Source of the DNA: Parahaliea maris
GTDB taxonomy: Bacteria; Pseudomonadota; Gammaproteobacteria; Pseudomonadales; Halieaceae
Assembly (NCBI RefSeq): GCF_008064665.1
Contig: NZ_VRZA01000001.1
Location: 806,001-870,000 of the forward strand
Reading direction: 5' to 3'
Length of the DNA stretch: 64,000 nt
Shown here: piece by piece, positions 23,326-33,079 of the stretch
Layout: each line of letters begins with the position of its first letter
Position numbering within the stretch: the first letter of the stretch is position 1
The notes under the pieces: generated by a model
What the model saw: the letters and a program-made list of their open reading frames with translations, nothing else
What the model was told of the DNA's origin: nothing
Database searches by the model: none
Position numbers and translations under genes: made by a program

Positions 23326-24621
23326 GTGAATCCGATCGCTGAACCCCACTCCCCGGCCTTTGCCCCCTCCCTCGCCAACCTGCGCAGCCTGCTGGCGATC
23401 CGCGCGATTGCCCTGCTGGGCCAGGCGGGGGTCCTGGCCTGGGTACTGTACACCGACCGCGCTACCCAGAGTGTGTCAGGACTGGCGGCCTCCCTGCTGG
23501 TGCTGGCCGCGATTACCGTCGCCAGCCTGTGGCGGAGCGCGCGCCCCTGGCAGGTCAGCCACCGGGAGTTTCTCGCCCAGTTGCTGGTGGACGTGGTGGG
23601 CTGGACAGTGCTCATGTACTGCTCGGGAGGCGCCGACAATCCCTTTGTCTCCTACTTCATTGTGCCGGTGGTGGTGGCTGCCGCGGTGCTGCCCTGGCGC
23701 TTCACCTGGCTGATCGCCGGGGCCTCGGTGCTGGCCTACAGCACGCTGCTGTACTATCGGATGCCCTTCCCCCTGTTCTCACCCCACGCCAGCATGGCAC
23801 ACGGTGACAGCGGCGGTGTCCATCGCCTGGGCATGTGGTTCAATTTCCTCTTCAGCGTGGGCCTGATCACCTATTTCGTGGTGCGCATGGCTGCAGAACT
23901 GCGTACCCGGGAAACGCGACAGGCCGCCCAGCGGGAACAACGACTGCGCCATGACCAGATCCTCGCCGTCGCCAGCCTGGCCGCCGGCACCGCCCACGAA
24001 CTGGGCACCCCCCTGTCCACCATGACCGTGGTGGTGGACGAAATGCTGGATGATCCACGCCTGCCGGACCCGGCGCGGGAGGACTGCACCCTGCTGCAGC
24101 AACAGCTGCTGCAGTGTCGCCATATCCTCGCAGACCTGAGCCAGACTGCCGAAGCCAGCGCCGCCGGCAAGCGCCAGCAGCGGCCGGTGGCTGAATTTGT
24201 CGAGGCAACGGTACAGCACTGGGCCGCGCGGAGGCCGCGGGTATCCTGCAGTACCGCCGTGGCCGGCACTGGTCCGCAGCCGCAGATCGCCTACGACCAG
24301 ACCCTGCCACAAGCACTGGAAAACCTGTTGAACAATGCCGCCGATACCGGATCGCCGCAAATCAGGGTCACCACCAACTGGAATGAACGGGAAGCCCGCA
24401 TTGAGGTCCGCGACTGGGGCCCTGGCGCTCCACAGGAGGTTCGCGAATCGCTGAGTGCAGGGACTGACCGCGAGGGTGGGCTGGGCATCGGCCTGATACT
24501 GAGCCGGGCGACGGCGGAGCGCCACGGCGGCCGGCTGCAGCTGGACCCCGCCGGTGACCAGGGCACGGTGGCAACGCTCGCCCTGCCGCTAAACCAGAGT
24601 CCAGGGAGTATCGATGACTGA
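23326..24621 (+). CDS. regB: Redox-type sensor histidine kinase (RegB/PrrB/RoxS family)
   Basis: 431 residues if started at GTG (NPIAEPHSPAF); an ATG 18 codons upstream is the alternative, and neither has a clear ribosome site. Six transmembrane segments fill residues ~20-185 and include the GGADNPF motif, which in RegB is tied to quinone binding. The phosphoacceptor box is TAHELGTPLSTM, followed by N-box ALENLLNNAAD and G-boxes DWGPGAP and GGLGIGLIL. It signals redox or respiratory state to the response regulator encoded next, whose ATG overlaps its end. Confidence 0.9.
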   Translation: MNPIAEPHSPAFAPSLANLRSLLAIRAIALLGQAGVLAWVLYTDRATQSVSGLAASLLVLAAITVASLWRSARPWQVSHREFLAQLLVDVVGWTVLMYCSGGADNPFVSYFIVPVVVAAAVLPWRFTWLIAGASVLAYSTLLYYRMPFPLFSPHASMAHGDSGGVHRLGMWFNFLFSVGLITYFVVRMAAELRTRETRQAAQREQRLRHDQILAVASLAAGTAHELGTPLSTMTVVVDEMLDDPRLPDPAREDCTLLQQQLLQCRHILADLSQTAEASAAGKRQQRPVAEFVEATVQHWAARRPRVSCSTAVAGTGPQPQIAYDQTLPQALENLLNNAADTGSPQIRVTTNWNEREARIEVRDWGPGAPQEVRESLSAGTDREGGLGIGLILSRATAERHGGRLQLDPAGDQGTVATLALPLNQSPGSIDD

Positions 24622-25147
24622 GCCGAAACGCATTCTGCTGGTGGATGATGACAAGGTATTTTCCGCTGTCATGGCCCGTGGGTTCCGCCGCCGTGGCTTC
24701 GAACCACGGGAGTGCCACAATGGTCAGCAGGCGCTCGCCGCCTGCCGCGACTTTCGCCCCACTCACATTCTGCTCGACCTGAACATGCCGGAAATGCCCG
24801 GCCTGGCAGCGCTCCCGGGACTACTCGACGCCGCACCCGACGCCAGCCTGGTGGTGTTGACCGGTTATTCCAGCATTGCCACTGCGGTGGAGGCCATCAA
24901 GGCCGGAGCCACCCAGTACCTGTGCAAGCCAGCCACGGTCGAGGAGATTCTGCGAGCCTTTGCGGGGGAGGCGCCGGATAACGGCGCGGCGAGAGAGCAG
25001 CCCACTTCACTGGACCGACTCGAATGGGAACATATCCAACGGGTACTGAACGACAACGAGGGCAATGTCTCCGCCACCGCCCGGGCCCTGGGCATGCATC
25101 GCCGAACGCTACAACGGAAGCTGCAGAAGCGCCCGGTCAGGCGTTAG
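24614..25147 (+). CDS. regA: RegA/PrrA/ActR-family response regulator
   Basis: 177 residues. The receiver domain has [10 protein letters not shown] (acidic pocket), [12 protein letters not shown] (phosphoacceptor Asp), VVLTGYSS and CKPATVEE (Lys). The C-terminal Fis-type HTH ([20 protein letters not shown]) is nearly the family signature. In other proteobacteria this regulator controls respiration, carbon and nitrogen fixation, and photosynthesis genes; its targets here are unknown. It overlaps regB by 8 nt and converges on lipB with an 11-nt overlap. Confidence 0.93.
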   Translation: MTEPKRILLVDDDKVFSAVMARGFRRRGFEPRECHNGQQALAACRDFRPTHILLDLNMPEMPGLAALPGLLDAAPDASLVVLTGYSSIATAVEAIKAGATQYLCKPATVEEILRAFAGEAPDNGAAREQPTSLDRLEWEHIQRVLNDNEGNVSATARALGMHRRTLQRKLQKRPVRR

Positions 25148-25775
25148 TCGCCGCGTCCAGCTCGCTGGCCAGGGTGGCGAGCAGGCGCTCTCCCACTTCG
25201 TCCATGTCCAGCACCTGCCCGGGCAGGCAGCGCGCCATGGACGTCACCTGCAAGCCTTCGTAACCACAGGGGTTGACCCGGCTGAAGGGCTCCAGGTCCA
25301 TGTCTACGTTGAGGGACAGGCCGTGGTAGCTGCAGCCCTTGCGTATTCGCAATCCCAGGGAGGCTATCTTGTCGGCCTTGCCCTCGCCAACGTAGACTCC
25401 GGGGGCCTCGGGCTTGGGTGCCGCCTCGATACCGTACTCCGCCAGCAATTTGACGATGGCCCGCTCGATCACATCCACCAGCGCACGCACCCCCAGGCCC
25501 CGGCGCTTGACGTCGACCATGAGGTAGATCACCCACTGCCCCGGGCCGTGGTAAGTAACCTGCCCGCCCCGGTCCACCTGCACCACCGGGATGTCGCCGG
25601 GAGCCAGGACGTGCTCGGCCTTGCCCGCACGCCCCTGGGTGAAGACGCGCGGGTGCTGCAGCAACCAGAGCTCATCCGGCGTGTTGCCGTCGCGCTCATC
25701 AGTGAAGGTTTTCATCGCCTCGAACACCGGCAGGTACTCCACCTCGCCGAGACGCTTGCACACCAGTTCCGTCAC
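25137..25775 (-). CDS. lipB: Octanoyl-[acyl-carrier-protein]:protein octanoyltransferase
   Basis: 212 residues from GTG. It transfers octanoate from ACP to lipoyl domains of 2-oxoacid dehydrogenases and the glycine cleavage system. [19 protein letters not shown] is the family signature, and [19 protein letters not shown] carries the active-site Lys region. [13 protein letters not shown] includes the acyl-binding Cys. It lies 3 bp after ybeD, the arrangement also seen in E. coli. lipA is not in the window. Confidence 0.95.
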   Translation of the reverse strand: MTELVCKRLGEVEYLPVFEAMKTFTDERDGNTPDELWLLQHPRVFTQGRAGKAEHVLAPGDIPVVQVDRGGQVTYHGPGQWVIYLMVDVKRRGLGVRALVDVIERAIVKLLAEYGIEAAPKPEAPGVYVGEGKADKIASLGLRIRKGCSYHGLSLNVDMDLEPFSRVNPCGYEGLQVTSMARCLPGQVLDMDEVGERLLATLASELDAATNA

Positions 25776-25778
25776 GGC

Positions 25779-26051
25779 TCAGATCACCATCTGTACCAGG
25801 CCGGTGGCCATCAGCTCTTCGTGCAGCGCCTTCAGCTGCTCCGGCCCGGTGGCGGTAATGGTGATGGTGAGGGAGATAAAGGTGCCCTTGCTGGACCCCT
25901 TGGCAACAATGGTCTCGCTGTCGAAGCCCGGCGCGTGGCGCTCGAATATCGCCAGTACCGTGGGCCTGAACGCTTCCTTGTCCCGCCCCAACACCTTGAT
26001 CGGGTAGTCGCAGGGGAATTCAATTTTCGGGGGATCCTGCTGTTCGCTCAC
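25779..26051 (-). CDS. ybeD: YbeD-like DUF493 protein
   Basis: 90 residues from a GTG (VSEQQDPPKIEFPCDYPIKVLG) with GGGAG about 8 nt upstream; the 15-residue longer frame lacks support. The length, the FPCDYPIKVLG motif and an ACT-like alpha/beta pattern match DUF493/YbeD. A small regulatory ligand-binding role has been suggested from the fold. It is between dacA and lipB, as in enterobacteria. The function is unknown. Confidence 0.9.
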   Translation of the reverse strand: MSEQQDPPKIEFPCDYPIKVLGRDKEAFRPTVLAIFERHAPGFDSETIVAKGSSKGTFISLTITITATGPEQLKALHEELMATGLVQMVI

Positions 26052-26070
26052 TGTCGCGCTCCCGGCCTGC

Positions 26071-27234
26071 CTAACCTGCACTGAACAGGGAGGCAAACCA
26101 CATCAATACCATGTCCCACAGGCGGGAGAAAAAGCCGCCCTCTTCCACCGACTGCAACGCGACCACAGGGGCTTCAAATACGGTCTCGCCCTCCAGGGTC
26201 AGGCGCACAGTACCCACCTGGTCACCGCGCTCCAGCGGTGCCAGCAGGGGCTCCTGCAACTCGACAGCCGTGCTGATCTGGTCCTGCCTGCCGCGCGGCA
26301 GTGTCGCCAGCGCCTCGTCCAGCAGGCCCACAGATACGTAGTCCGCCGCTCCCTTCCAGATGCGCGGCGCTTCCAGCTCTTCGCCGGCGCTGAACAGCTT
26401 GGCGGTTTCATAGAAACGGAAACCGTAGTTGAGCAACCCGCGGGTTTCGTTCTTGCGGGCATTGGGGCTCGCAGTGCCCATGACCACGGACACCAGGCGC
26501 ATGTCGCGGCGCTCCGCGGAAGCCACCAGGCAGTACCCCGCCTCCTGGGTGTGGCCGGTCTTCAGCCCGTCCACACTCGGGTCCTCCGCCAGCAGGGTGT
26601 TGCGGTTGTACTGCTTGATGCCGTTGTAGGTAAAGTCGCGCTCTTTATAGAGAGCGTAGTGCTCCGGGTAATTCCTGATCATGGCCACGGCCAGCACGGC
26701 CAGGTCCCTGGCGGTCACCACGTGATCCGGGTCGGGCAGACCGTGGGAGTTGACGAAGTAGGACCCGGTCATGCCCAGCGCCTCGGCGTGACTGTTCATC
26801 ATGTCGGCAAAGCCCGCTTCACTGCCCGCGACATGCTCCGCCACCGCCACCGTGGCGTCGTTGCCGGAGGAAATGATAATGCCCCGCTCCAGGTCTTCGA
26901 TCGACACATCCTTGCCCGGCTCGATCCACATCAGCGACGAGCCCTCGAAAACCGGGTTCTGCGACCAGGCGTTCTCGCTGACCACGACCATGTCGTCTTT
27001 CTTGACTCTGCCCGCCTCGATTTCTCCCGCCAACACGTACGCGGTCATCATCTTGGTCAGGCTCGCCGGCGGCAGGGGCACGTCGGCATTGTGTTCCACC
27101 AGCACCGTGCCGCTATTGGCGTCCATCAGAATATAGGCCTCCGCCGCCACCTGTGGCGGCGAGGGCACGATGGTGGCGGCCTGTGCCAGAGAGGTGGTAA
27201 CAGCGAGTAAAACAAATAGTGCAATGCGCTTCAT
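26071..27234 (-). CDS. dacA: D-alanyl-D-alanine carboxypeptidase (PBP5/6 type)
   Basis: 387 residues with a cleavable signal peptide (residues 1-19, ending SLAQA). It trims the terminal D-Ala of peptidoglycan pentapeptides in the periplasm. The penicillin-binding motifs are SLTK (residues 58-61), SGN (in IIISSGNDATV) and KTG (in VDGLKTGHTQEAG). A beta-rich domain follows, and a C-terminal amphipathic segment (FFSRLWDMVLMWFASLF) should anchor it to the inner membrane. It follows rlpA by ~54 bp. Confidence 0.95.
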   Translation of the reverse strand: MKRIALFVLLAVTTSLAQAATIVPSPPQVAAEAYILMDANSGTVLVEHNADVPLPPASLTKMMTAYVLAGEIEAGRVKKDDMVVVSENAWSQNPVFEGSSLMWIEPGKDVSIEDLERGIIISSGNDATVAVAEHVAGSEAGFADMMNSHAEALGMTGSYFVNSHGLPDPDHVVTARDLAVLAVAMIRNYPEHYALYKERDFTYNGIKQYNRNTLLAEDPSVDGLKTGHTQEAGYCLVASAERRDMRLVSVVMGTASPNARKNETRGLLNYGFRFYETAKLFSAGEELEAPRIWKGAADYVSVGLLDEALATLPRGRQDQISTAVELQEPLLAPLERGDQVGTVRLTLEGETVFEAPVVALQSVEEGGFFSRLWDMVLMWFASLFSAG

Positions 27235-27288
27235 AAAGCCAAAAACCCTGTATGTCGCATGAATAAGGTAAAAAGAGCGAGACGCCCG

Positions 27289-28107
27289 TCAGGGCAGCAG
27301 CTGACCACTGCCGAAACCGCCGGCCTCGAGTTGTTCCTGCAGCGCCAGTAGCGCTTCGTTACTGTCCAGCGGCCCGATACGCACGCGATACAGCAGTTTG
27401 CCGGCGGATTCCACCGGGGCAACAAAGACCGGCGCGTCGATCTGTGCGGCCAGCTTGTCTGTGAGACGCTTGGCGGAGGCCTCGGTTCCGTAGGCCCCCA
27501 GTTGCAGGTAGCGATAACTGCCCAGGGGAGTCCCCCGGCGATCATCCACCCCGGCTAGCGCCAGTACTTCGACCTCGACCGGGGCCGTGCCCTGCTCCAT
27601 GTACCCGAGCTTGACCGCGGCCCCGTAGGACAGGTCGATCAGGCGATCGGAGTGAAAGGGACCGCGATCATTGATCCTGACAATCACGCTGCGCCCGTTG
27701 TCGAGATTGGTGACCCGGGCATAACAGGGAATGGGCAGGGTCTTGTGCGCCGCCGAGGCGGCATAGAGATCAAAGACCTCGCCGTTGGAGGTTTTGCGCC
27801 CGTCGAATTTGGTGCCATACCAGGAGGCAATCCCCCGCTCGCGATACTGGCGAAAGTCCTCGATCACCTCGTAAGTCACGCCGTTGACGGTGTAGGGACT
27901 CAGGTTGCCAAGGGAGAGTATGGGGTCCGGCCGCGGTACCGCATCAGCCACCTGGTCCGGCGTGATGTGGCGCAGGGGCGCGCCGTCGGACACCTCCGGC
28001 TCAGTGGGCGTCGGCGGCGGAGGTGCGGTTTCGCGGGTGGTGGTGGAACAGCCGACCACGATCAGCGCCGATACGCACAGGATAGCGGCGAGTCGCAACG
28101 GGCTCAT
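27289..28107 (-). CDS. rlpA: Septal-ring lytic transglycosylase RlpA, lipoprotein
   Basis: 272 residues. The N-terminus ends in the lipobox VVGC (Cys ~20), predicting an outer-membrane lipoprotein. A double-psi beta-barrel domain follows (GIASWYGTKFDGRKTSNGE and NGRSVIVRINDRGPF, with catalytic Asp and His candidates). The C-terminal ~75 residues form a SPOR domain (YLQLGAYGTEASAKRLTDKL) that binds denuded glycan at division sites. RlpA cleaves naked glycan strands during septation. The ATG overlaps the mltB stop by 4 nt. Confidence 0.94.
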   Translation of the reverse strand: MSPLRLAAILCVSALIVVGCSTTTRETAPPPPTPTEPEVSDGAPLRHITPDQVADAVPRPDPILSLGNLSPYTVNGVTYEVIEDFRQYRERGIASWYGTKFDGRKTSNGEVFDLYAASAAHKTLPIPCYARVTNLDNGRSVIVRINDRGPFHSDRLIDLSYGAAVKLGYMEQGTAPVEVEVLALAGVDDRRGTPLGSYRYLQLGAYGTEASAKRLTDKLAAQIDAPVFVAPVESAGKLLYRVRIGPLDSNEALLALQEQLEAGGFGSGQLLP

Positions 28108-29090
28108 GACTGCATCCCGCGCGCAATGCGCTGACTGAGCTGGTACACGCTCATGGCGTACATGCTGCTGTGGTTGTAGCGGGTGATCACGTAAAAGTTG
28201 TGCAGCCCCATCCAGTACTCGTAGCCGTTCTCGAGTTCAAAGCGAATGGCAGTAGCCGGGGCATCCGGAGCGAGACCTGCCATCACCGGCTTCAGGCCAC
28301 TGCCATCGAGCTCGGCCACCGTCTGCTCCGGCTTGAGGCTGGCGTTGAACCAGTCCTCGGGGACTTCGCCCACCAGGCTGGCGGCGCTCACGACAGGCGC
28401 ACCGGCCAGCCAGCCGTGACGTACGAAGTAATTGGCCACACTGCCGATGGCGTCCACCGGGTTGTTCCAGATATCGGTTTTGCCGTCGCCGTCGAAATCC
28501 ACCGCGTAGCTGCGGTAACTACTGGGCATGAACTGGCCGTAGCCCATGGCGCCCGCGTAGGAGCCCTTCAGCGCCATCGGATCCATGCCCTGGTCGCGGG
28601 TCAGCAACAGGTAATTCTTCAATTCCTTGGTAAAAAACGCAGAGCGCTGCGGGTAGTCAAAAGCCAGGGTCGACAGGGCATCCATCACCCGGTAACTGCC
28701 GGTGATACGCCCGTAGAAGGTCTCCACACCGATAATGGCAACGATGATCTCGGCGGGGACGCCGGTCTCCGCCTCGGCCCGCTCCAGGGTATCGCGATGG
28801 CGGGCGTAGAATTCACGCCCCTCCCGCTCGCGCTTCTCGGTGAGGAATATCTCGCGGTACTCGTACCAGGGCTTGGTTTTTTCCGCCGGCCGGGACATGG
28901 CATCGATGATGCTCTGCTGACGCTCGGCCTTGCTGAACAGGATCTCGAGCTGTGCCCGGTCGAATCCCTCCTCGGTAACCAGTTCCTCGACCATGGCCTG
29001 GGCCAGTGCATTGTCACTGTAATTCTGCGCGACACTCGGGAGCGACCAGAGGGCAGTGACCGACAGGGCGAGAATCAGGGGTTTTACCAT
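28104..29090 (-). CDS. mltB: Membrane-bound lytic murein transglycosylase B
   Basis: 328 residues with an N-terminal signal (ALSVTALWSLPSVAQ). No lipobox Cys is evident, so it may be a soluble periplasmic form. The catalytic Glu lies in VAIIGVETFYGRITGSYRV, and KGSYAGAMGYGQFMPSSYR plus DFDGDGKTDIWNNPVDAIGSVANYF are MltB-family hallmarks. It cleaves murein glycan with 1,6-anhydro product formation. GGAG stands 9 nt before the ATG. It lies between rodA and rlpA in the elongasome-linked operon. Confidence 0.94.
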   Translation of the reverse strand: MVKPLILALSVTALWSLPSVAQNYSDNALAQAMVEELVTEEGFDRAQLEILFSKAERQQSIIDAMSRPAEKTKPWYEYREIFLTEKREREGREFYARHRDTLERAEAETGVPAEIIVAIIGVETFYGRITGSYRVMDALSTLAFDYPQRSAFFTKELKNYLLLTRDQGMDPMALKGSYAGAMGYGQFMPSSYRSYAVDFDGDGKTDIWNNPVDAIGSVANYFVRHGWLAGAPVVSAASLVGEVPEDWFNASLKPEQTVAELDGSGLKPVMAGLAPDAPATAIRFELENGYEYWMGLHNFYVITRYNHSSMYAMSVYQLSQRIARGMQS

Positions 29091-29121
29091 AAAGAGGTCT
29101 CCAGAATGGGGCCGGAACGGG

Positions 29122-30261
29122 TCATCGCACCACGCGCCGCGGTTCAGTGCTGACCGCCATCAGCAGGCCGAAACCCGCCATCAGCGTCACTACCGAGGTA
29201 CCGCCGGCACTCACCAGCGGCAACGGCACTCCCACCACCGGCAACAGGCCGGCGACCATGCCCATGTTAACAAAGATGTATACGAAAAACGTCAGGGTAA
29301 GGCTGCCGGCCATCATCCGGCCGTAGCTGGTCTGGGCGTGCAGGCCAATCCAGAAACCACGCAACAGGATCAGCAGGTAGAGCCCCATCAGCATGGTCAC
29401 GCCACGCAGGCCCCACTCCTCGGCCAGCACCGCAATAATGAAGTCGGTATGACTCTCCGGCAGGAAGTCGAGTTGGGACTGGGTGCCCTTGAGCCAGCCC
29501 TTGCCGTCCCAGCCACCGGAACCGATAGCGGTTTTCGACTGGATAATGTTCCAGCCGGCGCCCAGCTTGTCGCTCTCGGGGTTGAGCAGGGTGAGAATGC
29601 GCTGCTGCTGGTACTCCTTGAGACCGTACATCCACACCGGCCAGGCAGAGGCCACCGCCAGCAGCGCTGCACCGAAAATATAGCGCCAGGAAATACCCGC
29701 CATGAACACCACGAACAGGCCGCTGGCGGCAATCAGCAGCGCCGTTCCCAGATCCGGCTGGATCAGGATCAGCGCGGCCGGCAGGGCAATAATGGCGAGG
29801 CAGGCGGCAATGTACTTGAAGCGCGGCGGCAGGGTGCGATCGGCCAGATACCAGGCCACCGTCATCGGCACCGTGAGCTTCATCACCTCCGAAGGCTGGA
29901 ACCGGAACCCCCCGATCGACAGCCAGCGCTGGGCACCCTTGGCCCCGACCCCGGCAAGGTCGACGGCCACCAGCAGCGCCACGCCACCGAGGTAGAATAG
30001 CGGCCCCCAGCGCTGAAAGCGCTGCAGGCTGATCTGGGCGGCCACGATCATCACCACGAATCCCACAGCAAAAAAGCGGGCCTGGCGGATGACCGCCCCC
30101 ATGTCCTGGCCGGAGGCACTGTACAGGACGACCAGGCCGAACAGCGCCAGCGCCAGCAACAGTGCCAGCAACTGCAGGTCGAGGTGAAAGCGCTGGGCGG
30201 CGCCGGGGCGGCGCGCCAGCCCGACGGAGCTGTCCGGTAACTGGCGAACGTAATCTCCCAT
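29122..30261 (-). CDS. rodA: Peptidoglycan glycosyltransferase RodA (SEDS)
   Basis: 379 residues with about ten transmembrane helices. It polymerises lipid II into glycan strands for cell elongation, working with PBP2. Diagnostic SEDS stretches are GAKGAQRWLSIGGFRFQPSE, IQPDLGTALLI, GWNIIQSKTAIGSGGWDGKG and FLPESHTDFIIAVLAEEWG. It overlaps the mrdA stop by 1 nt (TGATG), giving tight coupling of the two partners. Confidence 0.96.
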   Translation of the reverse strand: MGDYVRQLPDSSVGLARRPGAAQRFHLDLQLLALLLALALFGLVVLYSASGQDMGAVIRQARFFAVGFVVMIVAAQISLQRFQRWGPLFYLGGVALLVAVDLAGVGAKGAQRWLSIGGFRFQPSEVMKLTVPMTVAWYLADRTLPPRFKYIAACLAIIALPAALILIQPDLGTALLIAASGLFVVFMAGISWRYIFGAALLAVASAWPVWMYGLKEYQQQRILTLLNPESDKLGAGWNIIQSKTAIGSGGWDGKGWLKGTQSQLDFLPESHTDFIIAVLAEEWGLRGVTMLMGLYLLILLRGFWIGLHAQTSYGRMMAGSLTLTFFVYIFVNMGMVAGLLPVVGVPLPLVSAGGTSVVTLMAGFGLLMAVSTEPRRVVR

Positions 30262-32168
30262 CAGCCAGCCTCCCCGCGCGCGGCTTCCACACCCGCATCC
30301 GCGGTACTCTCATCCAGCAACCAGGCATCGATGACCTGGCGCGCGATCGGGTAGGCGGCGCTGCTGCCACCGCCGTTTTCCACAATCACAGCCACCGCGA
30401 TGGTAGGCGCCTCGAGTGGCGCAAAGGCGATGAACAGGCCGTGGTTGCGGTGCCTCTCTGCCACCTCTTCCTCCCGGTAGATTTCCCCCTGGGCAATGCC
30501 GATCACCTGCGCGGTCCCGGTTTTGCCAGCCATTTCATACTGGATGCCCTGGGATATCCGGCGGGCCGAACCGCGCTGGCCGTGCACCACTTCCCGCATG
30601 GCCTGTTGCACCACCTCCCAATGCGCCTCTGTTGCCTGCACCGGCGCCAGTTCCGGAGCCGCCTCGGGTACCCCGTCGATGGATTTCACCAGCCTCGGGG
30701 AATAGTGCCGGCCGCGGGTTGCGAGGGCCGTGGTAGCCACCGCCAGCTGCACCGGGGTGGCGAGCATGTAGCCCTGGCCGATGCCGGCACTGATGGTTTC
30801 GCCGGGATACCAGGGCTGGTTCATGGCGTCCCGTTTCCAGCGGGTCGATGGCAGCACGCCCCGGCGCTCGTTGGTGGTGTCGATACCAGAGCGCTCACCC
30901 AGGCCGAAGGGATGCAGGTAGTCATACATACCGTCGATGGTCAGGCGCCGGGCCAGGTCATAGAAGTACACGTCACAGGACTCCGCCACCGCCATCTCGA
31001 GATCTACCCGGGGGGCGTGACCAGTGCCACGAATTTTCAGGATCCAGTCCCGGTAGCGGCGGGAATCACCCGGCAGCCGGTACCAGCCGGGATCGGGCAC
31101 CGTGTATTCAGGCGTCACCAGCCCCGACTCCAGCCCCGCCAGGGCCATCATCGGCTTGACGGTGGAACCCGGCGGATACTGGCCCTGCACCGCGCGGTTG
31201 AACAGCGGTACATCGGGCGAGTCCCGCAGGGCGCTGTAATCCGCCGAGCTGATCCCGTTCACGAACAGGTTACTGTCGAAACCCGGGGTCGACACCAGCG
31301 CCAGCACACCACCGGTGGCGGGGTCCATTGCCACCACGGCCCCGCGCTGCTCTCCCAGCGCCTCATAGGCCACCCGCTGCAGCCCGATGTCCAGGTGCAA
31401 CACCAGGTCGGCACCGGGCTTCGGGTCGAATCGTTCAAGCACCCGCAGCACCCGGCCGTGGGCATTGGTCTCGACGTTCTGGTAGCCCACGTCACCGTGC
31501 AGAATGTCTTCGTAGTACTTTTCCACCCCCACCTTGCCAACGTGGAAGGTGCCGCGGTAGTCGGAGGCGTCCAGTTCGAAGGACTCGCGCTCGTTGATTC
31601 GCCCCACATAGCCGATGGCGTGGGAAAACAGCTCGCCATAGGGGTAATGACGCAACAACTGGGCATCCACGGTCACCCCGGGCAGGCGATGGCGATTGAC
31701 CGCCAGCACCGCCCGCTCTGACTCGGTCAGGCGAAAGCGCAGGGGAACCGGCTCATAGGGTCGGCGCCGATCCTTCTTTTTGTAGAAGTTTTCCAGATCG
31801 GATTCGGATACCGGCACCAGTTGCTGCAGTTCGCTGAGCGTGGCCTCGAGATCGGGCACCCGCTCCACCACCACCGACAGCAAATGACTGGGTCGGTTGT
31901 CCGCCAACAGCACGCCGTTGCGGTCGTAGATCAGGCCGCGCTTGGGGGGCAGGGGTTGCAGCTGCACCCGGTTGCGTTCGGACTGGGTGCGGTAGGTTTC
32001 ATACTCGGTGATCTGCAGGGTGTAATAGCGCATCACGATCAGCCCCAGCAGCCCCATCACGATCAGAATAGCGGTGATGGTGCGAGCACTGTAAATGCGG
32101 GCTTCCCGGTGGGGGTCCTTGAGGGCGATGTGCTGCGGCATTAACTGGTCTTGGGGGTTTCCGGGCAC
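30261..32168 (-). CDS. mrdA: Penicillin-binding protein 2 (transpeptidase)
   Basis: 635 residues. It cross-links peptidoglycan in the elongasome. There is one N-terminal membrane helix (TITAILIVMGLLGLIVM), a PBP dimerisation region (PKRGLIYDRNGVLLADN), and a transpeptidase domain with PPGSTVKPMMAL (SxxK), AESCDVYFY (SxN position) and MAGKTGTAQV (KTG). The start is GTG with AGGTGA upstream; an ATG nine codons later is the alternative. It is transcribed ahead of rodA, as in most rod-shaped Gram-negatives. Confidence 0.95.
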   Translation of the reverse strand: MPGNPQDQLMPQHIALKDPHREARIYSARTITAILIVMGLLGLIVMRYYTLQITEYETYRTQSERNRVQLQPLPPKRGLIYDRNGVLLADNRPSHLLSVVVERVPDLEATLSELQQLVPVSESDLENFYKKKDRRRPYEPVPLRFRLTESERAVLAVNRHRLPGVTVDAQLLRHYPYGELFSHAIGYVGRINERESFELDASDYRGTFHVGKVGVEKYYEDILHGDVGYQNVETNAHGRVLRVLERFDPKPGADLVLHLDIGLQRVAYEALGEQRGAVVAMDPATGGVLALVSTPGFDSNLFVNGISSADYSALRDSPDVPLFNRAVQGQYPPGSTVKPMMALAGLESGLVTPEYTVPDPGWYRLPGDSRRYRDWILKIRGTGHAPRVDLEMAVAESCDVYFYDLARRLTIDGMYDYLHPFGLGERSGIDTTNERRGVLPSTRWKRDAMNQPWYPGETISAGIGQGYMLATPVQLAVATTALATRGRHYSPRLVKSIDGVPEAAPELAPVQATEAHWEVVQQAMREVVHGQRGSARRISQGIQYEMAGKTGTAQVIGIAQGEIYREEEVAERHRNHGLFIAFAPLEAPTIAVAVIVENGGGSSAAYPIARQVIDAWLLDESTADAGVEAARGEAG

Positions 32169-32213
32169 CGCCGGCGTTTCACCTGCCGAGCGCAGTAAGT
32201 CACTGGATTGATC

Positions 32214-32684
32214 TCAGTCGCGATGATACGGGTGGTTTACGGTGATTGTCCAAGCCCGATAGAGCTGTTCTGCCAATACGATGCGCACCAGCGGGTGCGG
32301 CAGGGTCAGGGGACCCAGTGACCAGCGCCGCTCGGCCCGTGCCAGGCACTCCGGAGAGAGCCCGTCGGGACCGCCGATGACCAGGCTGAAATTGTCGCCG
32401 GACATCTGCCAGCCTGACAGTTGCTGTGCCAGTTCCGGCGTGGACCAGCTCTTGCCCTTCACATCGAGGGCAATCACCCGGTCGCTGTCGGGGATGGCTT
32501 TCAGAATCTGCTCGCCTTCAGCCTGGCGCAACTGCTGCGGCTTGCTGTCGCGGCCGCGCCGCGCCAGGGGGATCTCCCGCCACTGTAGCTTCAACTCCCG
32601 GGGCAGGCGCTTCTGGTATTCGCCGACACCCTCCTCCACCCAGGCAGGCATCTTCCCGCCCACGCAGACGATGCTGAGCCGCAT
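32214..32684 (-). CDS. rlmH: 23S rRNA (pseudouridine1915-N3)-methyltransferase
   Basis: 156 residues, the family length. A SPOUT-fold methyltransferase that modifies pseudouridine 1915 in helix 69 of 23S r[17 protein letters not shown] is the knotted SAM-binding loop, and [20 protein letters not shown] with the terminal NHPYHRD is the signature C-terminus. It overlaps rsfS by 1 nt, the usual rsfS-rlmH-mrdA order. Confidence 0.96.
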   Translation of the reverse strand: MRLSIVCVGGKMPAWVEEGVGEYQKRLPRELKLQWREIPLARRGRDSKPQQLRQAEGEQILKAIPDSDRVIALDVKGKSWSTPELAQQLSGWQMSGDNFSLVIGGPDGLSPECLARAERRWSLGPLTLPHPLVRIVLAEQLYRAWTITVNHPYHRD

Positions 32685-33058
32685 CAGTCCTGCTCTGCTC
32701 CTTTCCCAGCCCCCTGGTCGCCAGCACCTGCCATCTCAGGCTTGGTCCAGAGGCGTTCCAGGTCGTAGAAATCGCGGGTGGCGGGCAGCATCACGTGGAC
32801 CACGACATCACCGAAATCCACCAGCACCCACTCACCGGCGCCTTCACCTTCGACACCGAGCGGTCGGGCGCCCTGCTTTTTGGCTTCCATGACCACATTA
32901 TTGGCCAGGGATTTGACGTGGCGATTGGAGGTGCCGCTGGTGATGACCAGGTAATCCATGACGTCGGTCAGCCCGGTCACATCCAGCGTCACGGTATTGA
33001 CCGCCTTGAGGTCTTCCAGGGCAGATTCGACAATTTGTTTCAGTTGATCAGCTTGCAT
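32684..33058 (-). CDS. rsfS: Ribosome silencing factor RsfS
   Basis: 124 residues. It binds ribosomal protein L14 and blocks subunit joining when nutrients run short. The core is intact: [27 protein letters not shown] and [16 protein letters not shown]. The last ~20 residues are a variable tail. It lies between nadD and rlmH. Confidence 0.95.
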   Translation of the reverse strand: MQADQLKQIVESALEDLKAVNTVTLDVTGLTDVMDYLVITSGTSNRHVKSLANNVVMEAKKQGARPLGVEGEGAGEWVLVDFGDVVVHVMLPATRDFYDLERLWTKPEMAGAGDQGAGKGAEQD

Positions 33059-33079
33059 CCAGTAATTCCAGCAATGACA

